A DNA stretch of 64,000 nucleotides. It comes from Nyssa sinensis (taxonomy: Eukaryota; Streptophyta; Magnoliopsida; Cornales; Nyssaceae). A program made the position numbers and the translations under genes. The notes under the pieces were generated by a model, which ran no database searches, was not told where the DNA came from, and worked only from the letters and a program-made list of their open reading frames with translations. The stretch covers positions 23,628,426-23,692,425 of the forward strand of contig CM018050.1 of NCBI GenBank assembly GCA_008638375.1, read 5' to 3'. Shown piece by piece: positions 10,871 to 25,006 of the stretch; position 1 is the first letter of the stretch, and every line of letters starts with the position of its first letter.

Positions 10871-13800
10871 TTGATCCTACATTTCATGGTACTTTCAGAT
10901 CTTAAGGCAAGATTGAATTGGCACCAGTATTTCAAATATTGGCATTAAAAAAGTAGTGAAGGTGTCATATACCTTGCATTGCCAATATTCTATTTTTCTT
11001 GCATTGCCACTCAGATTCCTCAAGGTCGTCATTTAAACTACTCTTATTATCCTCATGTCTGCTTTAGCTTTTCCTTTGTCCTTGAGGTGCCTTCAACTTC
11101 AATGAAGTTACTCATCATTGCTCATTTATTAGTGGGACTTTGTTAGTGGGACTTTGTTGCACGTTACTAAACTATTTTAGGTGAATTGACCTTATCTCGT
11201 CCCCAATTAATGGTGCCTCCAACATTCTTATGGATTCATGCAATTTTATCTATTTTTCTTGCATTGTCCCTCATATGCATTAAGATCCTTACTTAAACTT
11301 CTCCTACTATCTAGAACATGTTGTTTCTTAACTACTCATCACCATATACTACAAAGCAAGCTTGGAATTGTAGCTATAAAAAATTCCTTCAACTTGTACA
11401 ACTTTCAATCACTATGGCAATCTGAAAGCACTTATCCACTACATCTATTATGCTTTAATCACATAGGGATCATGAAAATGTCCTCCTTAGTTTCCCTTTT
11501 CTTATTGATAGCCATGGTTTCTTTACGGGATAGATTTAACATTAAAAGTTCTTTAACAACAAGATAAAAAGAGATGTTTTAGACAACATGATGCCATCAA
11601 CAAGAGTATCATTTTGATAGGTACCATGACCATTACATATATGAACGGGCTGGTCAACAAAGGAAAAAGAGATTAATTTTTAATTTATAAAAATAGGGCA
11701 CAAATCATATATGTCAAATTGTCATGGGCAAAGCTACATGGTACCCAGTGCGGTCAAACGACCCCTCAAATTTTGTCAAGTTATTAGCCCTATTTGATAT
11801 TATATAAAAATTTTGAACTTTGCAGGATTGACCCCAATAAACTCAATGATTTGAGTTTTAAAATGAAACATGGGGTCAAATTTTAATATTAAAATGTGAT
11901 GGGAAAGTTTTAGACAACACTAAATTAAGAAACAATTCTAAAAGCTCAAAATAAAAGTTATAGTTTAAGTTTTTTGAAATCAATTGTTTGATCTTAATTT
12001 TTGATTTGTATTGAGCCAATTGACATGCAGTTTTGACAATAATGCTTATTTTTTCTTTAAAGAGGTATAAGATTTAGGTCTTAATAGAAGGAACAAGGAG
12101 GTTTATGGGCCGGGAAGGGGTTATTTTTAGTTTTGTACCACACACCATTAAAAGGAAAAAATTAGTTTGAGATTCTATTTTTACACAAGTTTATTATGCA
12201 TTAAATTATGATAAAGTAATGTAAGAAAAAATACTAAATTCTATTTTTTAAGTTGGAATCAAAATATTCAAATTTATAATTACTCTAAATATAAATAATG
12301 TGTTTTTCAAATTAATTATTTAGTTTTTTTAATTTGAATCGATCTTGCAACTTGCGGGTGCTTGTAAGTTTTTGTTCAAGTTTGTTATGATTACGGTTCT
12401 TGTTACTTTGACAAGCACAATCATTTCCTCCATTAGATACTACAGAAAAAAGCCAATGTACTATTCACAGGTATTATTCTCACTTCCCAGCACCCTGAAC
12501 AGCCCTGGTTTTTTACAAACCTTTATCAACCCCAAAGCAAAATCTAATCCTTTAATTATCTTTTGGCCATCAATCTTACACGTAAAACCATTAAAAATAC
12601 CACTGTCCAAAACTTCCAGCAACAATTTCCTAAATTTCTAGCCACCATACACCAATTCCAACCACCATGTGATCCCAAAGCCTACCACTGTTTTGCTCCT
12701 TATAGAAACCTTAAATACAAGGTTTAATTGATCTACACTCCCCGTCAAAAAATTGTATCGAGCTTCATAATTAATTTACAGAGTTGCCATCATTAGTGCT
12801 TATAGGAACTCACCCTAATACTTGTCCTACATAAGCTTAGTATCAGAGTATTAATTATGTTAACAAAGGGTGATGGAGTATAACGAAGAATTGATTCTAC
12901 ATGAAGATGAGGTCGAAGATATTTTTTTTGATTATGAAGCATCCATGATGAAGATTTAGAAAAGGAAGTGGTGGATACTTCTTTTCTTTATGAGGTGTAC
13001 TCTAGCAGGCCCTATGGTTGAGGACGAAGTTTCATTTCTTGCACACATCCCTAGTCAATATAATGGCAGAAAAAGAAAAGAGAATTTTTAAAAAAATAAA
13101 AAGAAACTCATTCTACAACCTGACCAACCATGCAAAGACCGAAGAAAACCATGACCACAAAAATGGCATGCTTTAACCAGTATAAAAAGTACAAAGTCAT
13201 GAATAAACATACACTTCCTTTTAGTTAAATGCACCAAAAAGGTATAAGGGGTCCACATTTTGCAATCTCATTGAGGTTTTTTAGAATTCCAACCATTTAG
13301 TCGATTATCAAGATGGCCTACAACAACCCACATTAAGCCGAGATGAGCAAGAACAGAATTATAAGGTCTAAACATACTAGACAAATCATTAGAAAATAAG
13401 CAAACTTTTTTGCACTCCCATTGCACATAGAAAAATAATGTTAGGATTATCCACTTTCTACCAATCAAGGGACTAACTATAAAAATCAAATTTAAAGTGA
13501 ACATCCATAAAACAACAAAATACAAGTATTGCTTTTGAGTATTTTAAAGAATGTCCTAAAGACACGATTAATAATTGTTGTGTTCAAGGTTGCATCAACA
13601 AAGGGTAAGAAAAAATAATAAATTGATGTTATTTGCATATGGTCATGAACAATATTCTTTCTCCAAACCTAGTTAAAACCATGAAAGATCTCCTTAAATG
13701 TTTTCAATTCTATATTTGCAACTATGGTTAGGGACTTGGATATGGTTATAAACATGAGAATATTGGCAGAGAATATTGGATGAGAACTACCCAATCCCTA

Positions 13801-15175
13801 TAAATATTTTAATTCATTGGCATCATATTGTATGATTGAACAAAATTCATATATTGGAAAATGGTTCAAAAGCACCCAGACGAACAGTTGGCAAGGAAGA
13901 AAGCTAAATAATTATTTAATTAAAAAAAAAAAAAGACTTTAAAATTCAATACCCTTTCCATCATATGATTGAAATAAGATGATTCCATTCATTAAAATCA
14001 CGGGCATTGACACTCATTCATGTAGCTATTATGTGTGTGCAAACAACCCTAGTTCAGAAATCACCCTAAAAGGCCTTATAGTAATCTCTTTTGTGTGAAT
14101 ATTGATTTATGGGACATTCTATGATGAATTGCATAAATGTATGGTGTAGCTGCTATACCATGGGAAGCAGGGAAGCCAATGGTGATAGAAAAAGTGGAGG
14201 TGACAACCTTATAAAATAGAAGTTCTTTTAAAGATCCTTTTCACCTTGCTGTTCCACACCAATATCTACTTCTGTGAAGCCAAAATGATCATTTAATTAG
14301 TAAGCTATATGAAATTTACATTCATATACATTTTCTATTAACAACTAACACTGTTTAAGTCATGAACAGTGTATTTACTTATGATTGAATGGGATTGGTA
14401 GTGGTTTGGGTTCTTTAACTATGTTTTGAAAATGAAATATGTCCCTTATGCTGCATTACCTTAGATAATAGAATCCAGCGATTGAAAACCAACTTGTTTG
14501 ATTGAATGTACAACTTTACACCTGGCAACCTGGCCCTCTAGATGTCTTGCCCACTTGATTCCCATATTTTCTATTTCCAAGTATAGCTAGATTAGCTAAT
14601 GTTCTTGATCTTAGCTTGAGCACTATGGTTACCATGTGCCTCAATTGAGCTTCGTTTATTAATACTCATCAGTTTTTGTGTGTTTCTCACGTCATTTCCA
14701 CAAAACCTATCCCACCTACTCAAGGTCTTTTATTGTAGTCCTCCTTAGCTTCAATATCGTGTTAATAAAAGAGAGTAAAAGATTTGCACTATCTATCTGT
14801 TGCTACCCCCTCCTTGCGAGACACAAATGCAAAACACAAAATTTTAGACATAACAATATACGCATACCCCAAAATTTACAAGGAAAAATGGCATTTGTAA
14901 AACTCATTTTACGTCAATGATATTTTCAAAGTTCAACCAAATTAATTTCACAATACTTAGTCTGAATTTAGCAAGAGTTCATAAAATTGTTTAATAAAAT
15001 GATAAAAAACTAAGTCAATATAGAAGATATGGAAGATATACACATCTAATTCAGGAAGTTGGAACATTGAACGCACAATAATTACTACGATTATATGACT
15101 TGAATGGACATATGCATATAGATGACAGAATATAAATTTACCGGATACTTTAAGAATCGTGAAGGCTGGTATGAA
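10871..15175. other. Gene-poor AT-rich DNA
   Basis: No recognisable protein, RNA gene or complete transposon. Around 11725 a stretch with GCTACATGGTACCCAGTG followed by GGTCAAACGACCCC resembles the edge of a plant repeat, but I found no matching opposite end. Open frames (11238-11567, 12345-12641, 13268-13525) show no motif and AT-biased codons, and I do not call them. Confidence 0.5.
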
Positions 15176-16615
15176 ACACAATTTACCTATTGAACTTTAT
15201 GTTCCCATCAAATATGGCTGGTCTTGTGAATGGGCCATAATGCACTTGCAAAGTTACCGAGAAAACCCTCAGGGATGGTCCAAGACTAATCTACTATGTA
15301 GACCGCGTGTTTGATCACTGAAAGACAGATGAAATGTTGATAACTCTGTTACTGTGGCTAGACCAGCTTGCTGAACATGAACATTGTGTCTGCTTAACTT
15401 TCCACCAGTGCTTACCTCTATGAGTTCATTGGTGCTAGCCGACTCCTGCAAACAATCAATTAGGTTTATAAATCTGATGTTGTTGGTTACATTCACCATT
15501 TTGCATAAAAATAAGTAAATAAACATGCTTAAATAATTGACACTAAGGTAGCACTACAATTGTAGCCACGACAAGGTTAAGATTCCACAGATCAAATTTT
15601 TTTTATAAGTATTCAATAGATCGAGTTAACTTCTAACAAGAACATTTTTTTTGAACATCAACTTTCTATCCAAGTTGAGAGGAAGGGGGTGTGCCAAAAG
15701 TTGTTGAAGATCACTTTAATCAACTATATCGATGTCTTCAGCAAAAAAAAATAAAAAATCTGCAGGAATGAACATGTTAGACACCAAAGCTTAGTGTGCA
15801 ACGATTACAGCGAACATTAAATCATTTTCCAACACAATCTTCTTAGAAAACGATCAAAGTGATTCCCAAATATAACAAGTATCAATGTATCACCTACTTT
15901 ATTGCAAAAGAGTCCATCTCAAATTTAGTCTCTTTCTTTGATTGAATTGTTTATCTAATTTATAAATTCTTTTATACTAATATATTTAGTTACTTATAAA
16001 AAATATGACCAGTCAACATTAAATTTTTATGCTACAATAATTTTTAAATTTATAATTGAACATTTAACAAAAAGGATTTGTCGCCCCCCTCTTAAGCGAA
16101 TTCCTGGCCTTGTCCCTAAAAAGAAGTATTTCTAAAAAATATCCCATATGCTATATTTTTCACGTTTGACTAATTTATCACAAAGAGCACCCTTAATTTT
16201 GCAATACCGTTTCTTTTTCCTTACAACTCAAAATTGAAACATTATATTTGCACAACCCTCTAGTTCATGCAAAAGGACTAAGTAGTCCCAAAATATGAGG
16301 ACTTTTTGTGGTGATAATTGTCGAAATGGAAAAAATTATAGGTCCATAGGATATTCGTAGAGGCCATGAGAATCTATTCTAGTAAATGCTAAATGTCAGT
16401 TTTTTAACTTTTTTTTGGATAAGTAAGAGTAAATCATTCAAAGAGCCAATGCGGAGGCTGGTCAACCCAAGAACATTAAGCATATACATAAAACCAATTT
16501 ACACACATCCCACAAAAAACTCTAAAGAGAACCTACATCTATCATATATGATCTAGTATGCCAAAAAACACAAGTTCCATAGAATAAACCGTTTCAAAAA
16601 ATACTTAAGTTTCAT
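15176..16615 (-). repeat. Dispersed segment, copy 1 (with an exon-like stretch)
   Basis: This segment is repeated in the same orientation at 35069-36895. The right part, on the minus strand, is exon-like: it reads STGGKLSRHNVHVQQAGLA then ELSTFHLSFSDQ and LVLDHP, with a possible splice acceptor TTTCAG and a TTACCT (reverse of AGGTAA) donor near 15184-15189. I do not recognise the family. The left half of the copy also carries what looks like one end of a hAT-type element (CCTGGCCTTGTCCCT, about 16106-16120). Copy 2 lies inside the putative Helitron and has about 450 bp of extra sequence (about 35730-36190). Confidence 0.8.
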
Positions 16616-18386
16616 CCGTCCCTTAACAAATCCTAATATTTCTCTTTCTTTATATGAAAAAAAAAGGTATAATGGAGCTAACTTCCATAACTGATTGATA
16701 TTCACAACTACTGTTAATCCAAAATCCTCATAAAGACATTTTTCACAAACCCCAACAGCCTATATTTTCTTCAATTCAATAGGAAAATAAAAAAAGAAAA
16801 TTGCAAAGACACAAACGTTAACTGTGATATTTCTATATAGCCCTCAATATTCTTGTCTGGTCAACATTTTTCAAGAGCATTATTGGGCACAACAAGTTCA
16901 AGGTGAAAATAGGAAAAGCAGAGCAAGGTGGTAAGTGGTCCATAAGACGGTAGCACTACCAAAGTTTTAGGTATCATGTATGTATTACCGAAAAGTATGA
17001 AAAAGTAGCTTGTAACGATAGAGATTTTAAGTATTAGATGAATAGACACCCTACCTTCCTCCATACGGAAAGTAACAGGTTTTGGTTTTTTACTGTTTGT
17101 CTCTTGATATCTACAATATGCATAGACACTGCTAATATTTACCAAAAATATTGTATCATGTGTAATATGGTGGGTTAGATATTACCAGATAGCTACATGC
17201 TAATATGGTGGACCAATTCAGTTGCAGTCGTAGTGTTCTTTTCAATCACATCACATGCACAAAAATACTTAAATTAAAAAATAAACCATGATTCTTTAGT
17301 CATTTACGTGACAAGAGCATCCTCGCCTGGAATGATCCAACGATTTAATTCCTTGCATATAATTCATAAATAAGCTAATCAAGTAGAGAGGTCCATAACA
17401 TTTTTCCCCTTATCCCTACCCAACGATCTCAGTAGTTTCTATGTCACAGCTGACCCCTTAAAAATGACTTGAAACCTAACTAAAGTAACAACAGCTTAGA
17501 ACCAATAAATATAAGATAATACTCGTGTCATAAAAATTTAAATCAAATACAAACTATAAAAAAAAAAAAAAATTGATCAGTCACAAACTATAAAAAGAAT
17601 TAAGAGCTTAGTACATTAGTAGTTGCAAACAAGGGTTGGATGATGGTGATTAATATTCATGTTAACCAACCAGGCCATTAAAAAAAAAAAAAACAACGAG
17701 CAGATCACTTTTGGGAGCAAAACAAAGGCAACAATAAAGAAAGACTGCAAGTGCACCTTTGTGACCTTTTTTTTTTGGTGTCTTGAAATTATGCTATGAC
17801 CTCTCGACTCATTTCATCTATAATTATTTGTAGAAAAGTGCAGGAAATTCCTATTCTAAAAATAGTGACCACATAAAGATGGCATCACATCATTTGTTTG
17901 GTTCCAATTGGTAATTTTATCAAGGTGTTGAGGAAAATTGTCCGTGTGAAAGACCTTGAGAATATTATTGGAGAAGAAATAAAAATAAAGAAAGAAATCA
18001 AGTAGTTTGAACTCATGGTAGGATGCTAATTTTTTAGCACTTGATCTATTGACCTAGACAGGACCCAAACCTGAACATATCTAACAATGGGTTAGGATCT
18101 TAACCATATAAAAAAATGAGAAAGGAAAGAAATCATTCAGAGTGAAAAATTTGTGTAATAATTGGTAGTGATAGGTCCAGTGTTCATGCAAATTATGATG
18201 GTAAACTCGTTTCCTTTCCAATATTAGATGCATTTATCATTTTAGGAGACCATAATTCAACATATTTTTGGGTACAAAATGGTTAAGAAATCAGATGAAA
18301 ATTCCCAGATTCAAAATACATAACCACAAAATGACCACTATACGAATTGTGTAATTTGTATATGTTAGCTTAGCAATTAGAGTTTC
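16616..18386. other. AT-rich DNA, no gene seen
   Basis: Poly-A runs at about 17558-17572 and 17678-17692 and no conserved frames. The minus ORF at 16861-17145 has no motif. Confidence 0.5.
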
Positions 18387-19362
18387 CGGTTTGGTTGTTT
18401 TGTTCTGCAATTCAGTTGCATGAATTTCTTTTGAGAGGAATTGTTGTTCAAATATGAGAGTTGTGTCAATCTTTCAGAGTTTTTCATAGCTTTGCAATCT
18501 AGAAAATGCCTGATCTTGTTTGTGGAAAGAAGATACTTGGAGAATCAAACATGTGTTTCTCCTCTTTAGTCCAGCAAGATAACCTAACGGTGAAGCCAAA
18601 GGTTGATGAAACTAAAGAAAGATTGTTGTGAGTCGAAAATCTTAATCGAGCTTAAGCACGTCGTCGTAGTCGAAGGCGATCTAAATCAGAACGCGGTTGA
18701 AGCGATCGAAGGCGATCCAAATCAGAATGCAATGATTGTTGCCAAGGCTTTAAAAAAGTCTTTGAAGAAGATCATCCAAATCAGAACTATGAGTCAAAGA
18801 TGTTTGATGCGTTGGGAAGATGAATATTGTTGTAGGAGAAGAGTGTATAGAATAGAGAAACTGATGGAGAAGAGAAGTAATTTGAAGAGTCGCAGAAGTG
18901 AAACAATTTCAACAGCAGCTGCCTTGGCTCGTACTCGCCTAATTTTGAAACAAAAGGTGTTTAACTTATAGGGGGCATTTTGGTTAATTTATTATTTAAA
19001 GGGGCATTTTGGTCAGTTTGTTTATTAAAAGTGTAAAATACTTTTAAAAGTGTGGATAATAAAGAAACTAATGGAGAAGAGAAGTAATTCGAAGAGTAGT
19101 AGGAGTGAAGCAATTTAAATAGTAATTTCCTTGGTTCATACCTGCCTGAATTTGAAACAAAAGGTGTTTAACTTACAGGGGGCATTTTGGTCCACTTGTT
19201 TATTAAAAGTGTTTTTTGGTTTGGTTGTTTTGTTCCGCAATTCAGTTGCATGAATTTCTTTTCAGAGGAATTGTTGTTCAACTATGAGAGTTGTTTTAAT
19301 CTTTTAAAGTTTTTGTAGCTTTGCAATCTAGAAAATGCCTGATCATGTTTGTGGAAAGAAGT
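18387..19362 (+). repeat. Gene-like stretch duplicated in tandem
   Basis: Two blocks are each present twice in the same order. Block a is at 18387-18534 and 19217-19362 (shared words GGTTTGGTTGTTTTGTTC, CAATTCAGTTGCATGAATTT, CTAGAAAATGCCTGATC). Block b is at 18852-18988 and 19060-19192 (shared words TGGAGAAGAGAAGTAAT, GAAACAAAAGGTGTTTAACT, GGGGGCATTTTGGT). A 41-codon ORF begins at the ATG at 18506 (MPDLVCGKKILGESNMCFSS...) and ends at 18631. A second frame (18603-18971) contains a degenerate repeat VEGDLNQNAVEA/IEGDPNQNAM. Codon use and GC content look more gene-like than the flanks, so this may be an exon of a captured or decayed gene. I do not recognise it. Confidence 0.6.
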
Positions 19363-20060
19363 AGACCAATTTCACATCCCCTTGAGAAGAGTAAAAATTG
19401 AACACACGACTTGTAACACCCCGACTCGATTAATTGATGATTAGTCTATTAATTTTTAATTAGAAATAACATGAAGAATAATTAAGAAAATTTGTCAAAA
19501 ATTCCATCTGACTGAACAAAAACCGATAAAATAAATAATACTAATATTGAGCTAGTATGAAATAAAATACTATTAATACGGTAAAAGATCCCCAGGTTTA
19601 ATGTTAAATTTATCGGCATATCAGGACTTAATATTTTAAGGAATAAAATATTCATACGATAGGATACATTATCTATAAATATATACATCATAAAATAATT
19701 ACAAATACGTGTATAATATATATTATAGATATATATGGGAACTTCATGGAAGTCGCTGACATAAAGAAAAGAATAGAAAGCCAAAGAAAGGAATAGGGAG
19801 GCGGTGCCGTTGATATATTAATGTATATGCGGGCAGGTGTAGGGTAGAGTTGTAACAAGTGGTATGAAAATATATATATGTGCTTGCGTGGCATTGGAGG
19901 CTGTTGCGGCAAGAAGGACACGTTGAGGCGTTAGAGAAATGGTTGGATCGGTGTACCAACTCGATTCATCAGGAACCTCCGCCACTTGAAAGACCCACAA
20001 AACCACTTCTTTACCATCTCCAAAACACAACCTCTGTTCAAACCTCTATATCTGGGAACC

Positions 20061-20216
20061 ATGTTCGGAGATTTCTGTTGTTTCGTGGCCAGAGCTCCGC
20101 CACTGCCGACGACGGCGAAGTTTCGATTGCGATCCGGTCCTTTTGGGTCCGGCGTTGGGGGTTCCATTCTTCACTCTAAGAAGAAGAATAAGCTCGGGTT
20201 CGAGACTCAAGGCTGA
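20061..20216 (+). other. Unidentified 51-codon ORF within the LTR
   Basis: An ATG in a good plant context (GGAACCATGTTC) opens MFGDFCCFVARAPPLPTTAK and continues, basic and glycine-rich, to a TGA at 20216. The sequence is GC-rich compared with its neighbours and looks like a first exon or a transit-peptide-like N terminus. I cannot assign a family. It lies inside the long LTR, so it could be a captured gene piece or normal LTR sequence. A longer frame opens at 19986 in the same phase. Confidence 0.25.
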
Positions 20217-21984
20217 GTACGGATTCTTCTAATTGATTGGGGGCTCCTTGGCGCAGGAACTGAGTTGGGAAGTGTGGAGCGCGAATTAATTCTTGTAGGC
20301 TTGAGGAGTTTGATGAAATGGAGCAAGTCTAATTCAGTGTCTTCTCAGACCGGTGAACCAGCAGAGGGTTTCGCTGATTGTAGGAGAGATAGTGCAGTGG
20401 TTGATTATAATGGGTTGTTGAATGGGTTTGGCGGTGATTGGCAGCAAGGATGATATATATGTGTGTGAGTGTTGCGGCTTGAGGGATAGCTTGGGATTGG
20501 GTGAAGCGTTGCAGGGGTGAAATAGCAGCGGTGCTTGGATGGGTGATTGAGGGGTCGATTTGACTTGGAGGGATGCTAAGGAACGATGTGTATATGTGTG
20601 TGTGCGGTTGTGTGGCGGTGCAGCAGATCGAAGGAAGAGGAGTTGTCAATTTCGGCCATATCGCTAGATCGAGACCTGAATTCGATTTCTGCTTCAGGTT
20701 TTGAGAATTCGATGGTCATGGATTGATTCAACAGAAGAGGGTGGACATTGATGCAGCAATTGGAGCTGCAGTTACAACAACAGTTAGAATTGCTGTTGAA
20801 GGATTTGGTGCGGCAGTTGTGAGTGAGAGGAATACTATACGATTTGGCAAGTTCTCTGAGTTATGATGGGGCCTAGAGTGAGCATAATCAATTTCTGAGT
20901 CTCATGCTTGAAGCAGGGGCTCATGACAAGGGGCTTGAGGAACTAGATGAACTGAAGCAGACTGATAGAAGCTGAACTGGCTTCAGTCGTGGCTGGCATC
21001 AGGTGATTGGAAGCTTGTGATGATGTCCGATTGAGGGCTCTGAATCAGCGGTTGTAGATGAGGATTGCAACTGTGGTAGTCCAAGAACCTGCACACCATT
21101 GGTTTGACAATTTTGTGGTAATGGAATGGTGGATGCAGCTTGACTGAATAAAGCATGGATAAGCCATTTAGCTACTGATAGATGGGGTCTTTAGTTGTTA
21201 AACTTAAAAACTGCTGGGCATTAAACTGTTGAACTGTTTGCATTTTTATAATTGCATTGGTCATTGTTTATCAATTCTAGTGACCCTAAGTTAAGATGCT
21301 CTTAAAGAGGGGGAAGGTCTGGGGTGGACTTTGGCGCAAAAGCTTATAGTTACATTCCAAAGTATGGGTAATTTACGTAGTAAGTTGAAGGGATGAATGC
21401 AAATGCTAAGGCTCTGTTATTTAATTCTCAATTGATACATGATAGCATTAAGGAAGCTATCCAGTTGAAGGCCGGGACAAGACACATGGTTAGGGCTTGT
21501 AACTCAACTACAAATTCTCCAAAGTTGGTGGTTGGAGTGGAAGCAGTCTCAATGGGATCACCAGAAACGTTTCACTGAAAAGAGAGATTTCACTGAATTC
21601 ACGTGAGTGAAATTCGAAATGGAGATAAGCGTTATATGGAGGGACGTCAAAAAGGAAAGAGAAGGACGTCTAACTTTCTCGATTCTATTAAAATGTAAAT
21701 AAAATCCGATCTCTGTACGTGGCAAAGACCTAACTGTGTTATGCATGTGTTGACTGTTATTGTTGTATTGTGACATGCCATCAGATGTTATTGAATTACA
21801 TTGATGCTTGTTCTAGTTTGTAAATATTATTGGATCAAATGCTATATTTTGAGCATGTGATTATTATACAATTGAGATATGATGTTTGAATATTTCATCA
21901 TCATACGTTATACTCTGAACGGGAGTCATGATCATGTCATACATTAGTAAAGAACTACAATCCACTATTATTATGAGAAGTAGG

Positions 21985-22388
21985 TCGGGTCTACATGAGC
22001 AAGTCAGACGGTAGTTTCTGATTGCAAAAGGGTATGGTTGGATCCTATTAAAGGGTGTAGGCTGTGTATGCATGAGCAGGGCAGATAGAGAGATCTGTTT
22101 GCAACAGGGTATGCTGAGTCCTACGGTAGATTGGGTATACATGAGCAAGTCAGGTGGTGAGACATGTTTGCAACAGGGTATGCTGAGTTCTACGTATATT
22201 GTTATGCAAAGTAGGTAGGGTCTACATGAGCAAATCAAACGGTAGTTTCTGATTGCAAAAGGGTATGACTGGACCCTACTAAAGGGTATAGGCTGGGTGT
22301 ACATGAGCAAATCAAACGGTAGTTTCTGATTGCAAAAGGGTATGACTGGATCCTACTAAAGGGTATAGGCTGGGTGTACATGAGCATG
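21985..22388 (+). repeat. Minisatellite in the LTR, units of about 69-85 bp
   Basis: Five full units plus a sixth partial one begin with (T/G)ACATGAGCA(A/G) and contain TTGCAA(A/C)AGGGTATG and a CCTAC(T/G) word. Starts are near 21990, 22069, 22138, 22223, 22300 and 22377. Two unit types alternate (one with GTAGTTTCTGATTGC, one with TTTGCAACAGGG). The array resumes at about 25423-25537 after the nested element, with two more units. Confidence 0.88.
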
Positions 22389-24940
22389 TGTCACGCCCCG
22401 AATTTTCGACGAACCCGGGACGCGAGTAACGAGATAGAAAGTAAAATAAATAAAATGACAAAAGTAATTAAATTCACTAAACATGCGTCCGTTCTCATCC
22501 ATACATAAAAATAACATCGAATACATTGTTCATAAGTCATTCGGGCTTAAGCCCTTACATAACAAAATACAAGTTTCATGGGTCACAAATACATCACAGG
22601 CTTCACCCTATTAGGGCATCACAGAGTCTCTAGTGGCTGGAGGATCCTCATCTGAAAAATGTTGCCCACGAATGGGTCAGCTCAACTGCTGGTATGATGA
22701 GATGCTAATGCCAGAAATAAAGCTAAGACGTGGCATGTGCAAAGTGTACATTTATATCTAATGACATTCAAAGCATTGCAGTAATATATGAATGGTATGC
22801 ATGACACACCCATGCACAACTCTATGCCACACCCATGTCTCATTTACGGGTACTCCCCGATGGCTCGAAGTACCAATGCAATGGCCAATTTTGGGTTTTT
22901 CACCACAAAATCTACACCCTCATAATGCAAAGCACCACGTGCTTACCCACGCCATGTTCTCAAGGAATTCATCATATGCCAATATGCCAATGCAATCTCA
23001 ATGAACATGGATCTCAATAATATGACATGTTCTGACAATAATAATTCAGTCACCAATCAGTTTCATATACATGCATATCTCATGTGATCATTCATCATAA
23101 TTCATGTTCTTCACTTTATTAAGCTTGCAAGTAACACATAACATGTGAACAACCAATTTCAAATAGTCAGGTAAACATGTTACAAATAAATACATGCAGC
23201 ATTCCAGTCATTCACAAATATTCCTAACTTAACTTCATTTCTAACACTAGCAAAACACCATACCTGATGGGTTGGTATCAACCCTAGAAGATCGTGCACT
23301 ATATGTAACTGAACTGGCGGATGAAAATGTAGGAGATCAGATCGCCTCCTCCTGTCCTGTCAGTGTCCCTAAAAGTAGAAATTATAACTCAGTCTATTGT
23401 TATTGAATTTATGCTATTCATCAAATTTTATGTATTTAAATTCATAGGTTTCTATTCTGCTAAATTAAACTCTACCATTGGTTCTAGAACGTTGAAGAAA
23501 ATAAGTTTAGGTTCTCGTAGAACTCAATTCGGACACCGGGGTTCAAAAGGGCAAAACAGTCATTTTGCACTTTACACGTGTCTTTACATTTCGTGACCTC
23601 TTTTTACAAATCGGACTCCACGGTTGAGTCCGGAATGTTCGAGATAATAAAATTTCACTATTTGTTTACCTAATTCGGAGTTCGTTTGACTGTGTTTCAA
23701 TCTAGGGGCATTTTGGTAATTTTAAAGGTTACTGTGGTTCTTTTATTTTTTGGGACCCCGTCTCGTAAAACGGACCTCACCATTGGTCTCAGAATGGTCG
23801 AGATAGTCAAAATATACCTATGACTTGTCCCATTTGGACTCCGGGATATTTTTGAATATTTAATTAATTTAATTAATTAAATTAAATAATTAATTAATTA
23901 ATTTAATTAATATTTTATTAATAATTTAATCAGGTGGGTAAAAGTGTAATTTCCAACAGTTGGGGGGTAAATTTGTAATTTTTGAAAGTTCAGGGTTAAG
24001 GTTCAAATTCTAAAAGGTTCAAGGTTCAAATTGAAATTAGTTTAATTGGCTATTCTTAATCAGGTTAACCAAACAGGGGTTAATCCGAGAACAGGGATAG
24101 GATATCCCTGTTTTAATTTAATTCCAATTTTCCAATTTCTTATCCTTGTAACCAAACGGGCCAAATTCCATTTTAATTTAAAACAACCACGCGACACGTG
24201 GCAGGGGCGATTCACACCCGCCCGAACCGGACCCGACCCGGACCCGACCCGGAACAGTACCCCTTCGTCCCCGATTTTCCGGCGACGAACCAGTAGGGTT
24301 CCGGCGCCTTCTCCGGCGCCGGCGACCGATCTCCGGTGAGCTTTCCCCATTTTTAAAATGCCATTTTCTCCCTCTTCTCACGTAGATCACATCCCCAACC
24401 TCCATTTCTCTCCAAACCTTCCCTATCTCCACGAAATAGAGGGTCAAACCCTCGGTCAACTCTCCGGCCAACCTATTTTCCCACACTTTCCCCCACCGTT
24501 TTAAACCTAATTCATTTCCATTCACTTTCTGCACCTCACCCCATGTTTTTCCCCCTTTTTAAACTAAGGTTTTCACATAAAATACCGAGACTCATCCTCC
24601 ATGGCCGTGACCTGCACATCCCTTTTTCTCCCTCATCTTTCAACCGTTTTCTATCATTTTTGTTGCAAATTAATCCCTACGTTATGCTCTATACGATTCT
24701 ACAATTTAAATCAATTGAAATGCTCTAAAAAAATTGAAACAGAAGCAACCCACTTACCAATTTTTCGACTGTTTCTCTCTCTAGCCGTGCCCTCTTCCAC
24801 CTTTTTGCTCCGAGCCCAACCAAGCTTCAACTTTCTCTCTCAGAACTCTATTTCTCTCTCTTACTTTCTGCTTCTTTTCTTTTCTTCTCTTTCCACCCGA
24901 GAATACACTCTCTTTTTTTTCTCTTCACTTCCTCTCTCTA

Positions 24941-25003
<63 letters not shown>
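24941..25003. repeat. (CT)n microsatellite
   Basis: More than 25 nearly uninterrupted CT units, followed by CA-rich sequence up to about 25150. The open frames that span it are only translations of the repeat. Confidence 0.98.

Positions 25004-25006
<3 letters not shown>

Noticed and set aside
18603..18971. 122-residue open frame as a functional gene
   Set aside because: The frame depends on a short duplicated VEGDLNQNA word, has no recognisable domain, and the region is partly tandem-duplicated with disruptions. I report it only as a gene-like stretch.
19000..19060. Helitron 5' end near 19060
   Set aside because: AAAAGTGTAAAATACTTTTAAAAG resembles sequence just inside the large Helitron's 5' end, but no TC-type terminus follows. 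It is more likely internal sequence of the left Helitron-like region.
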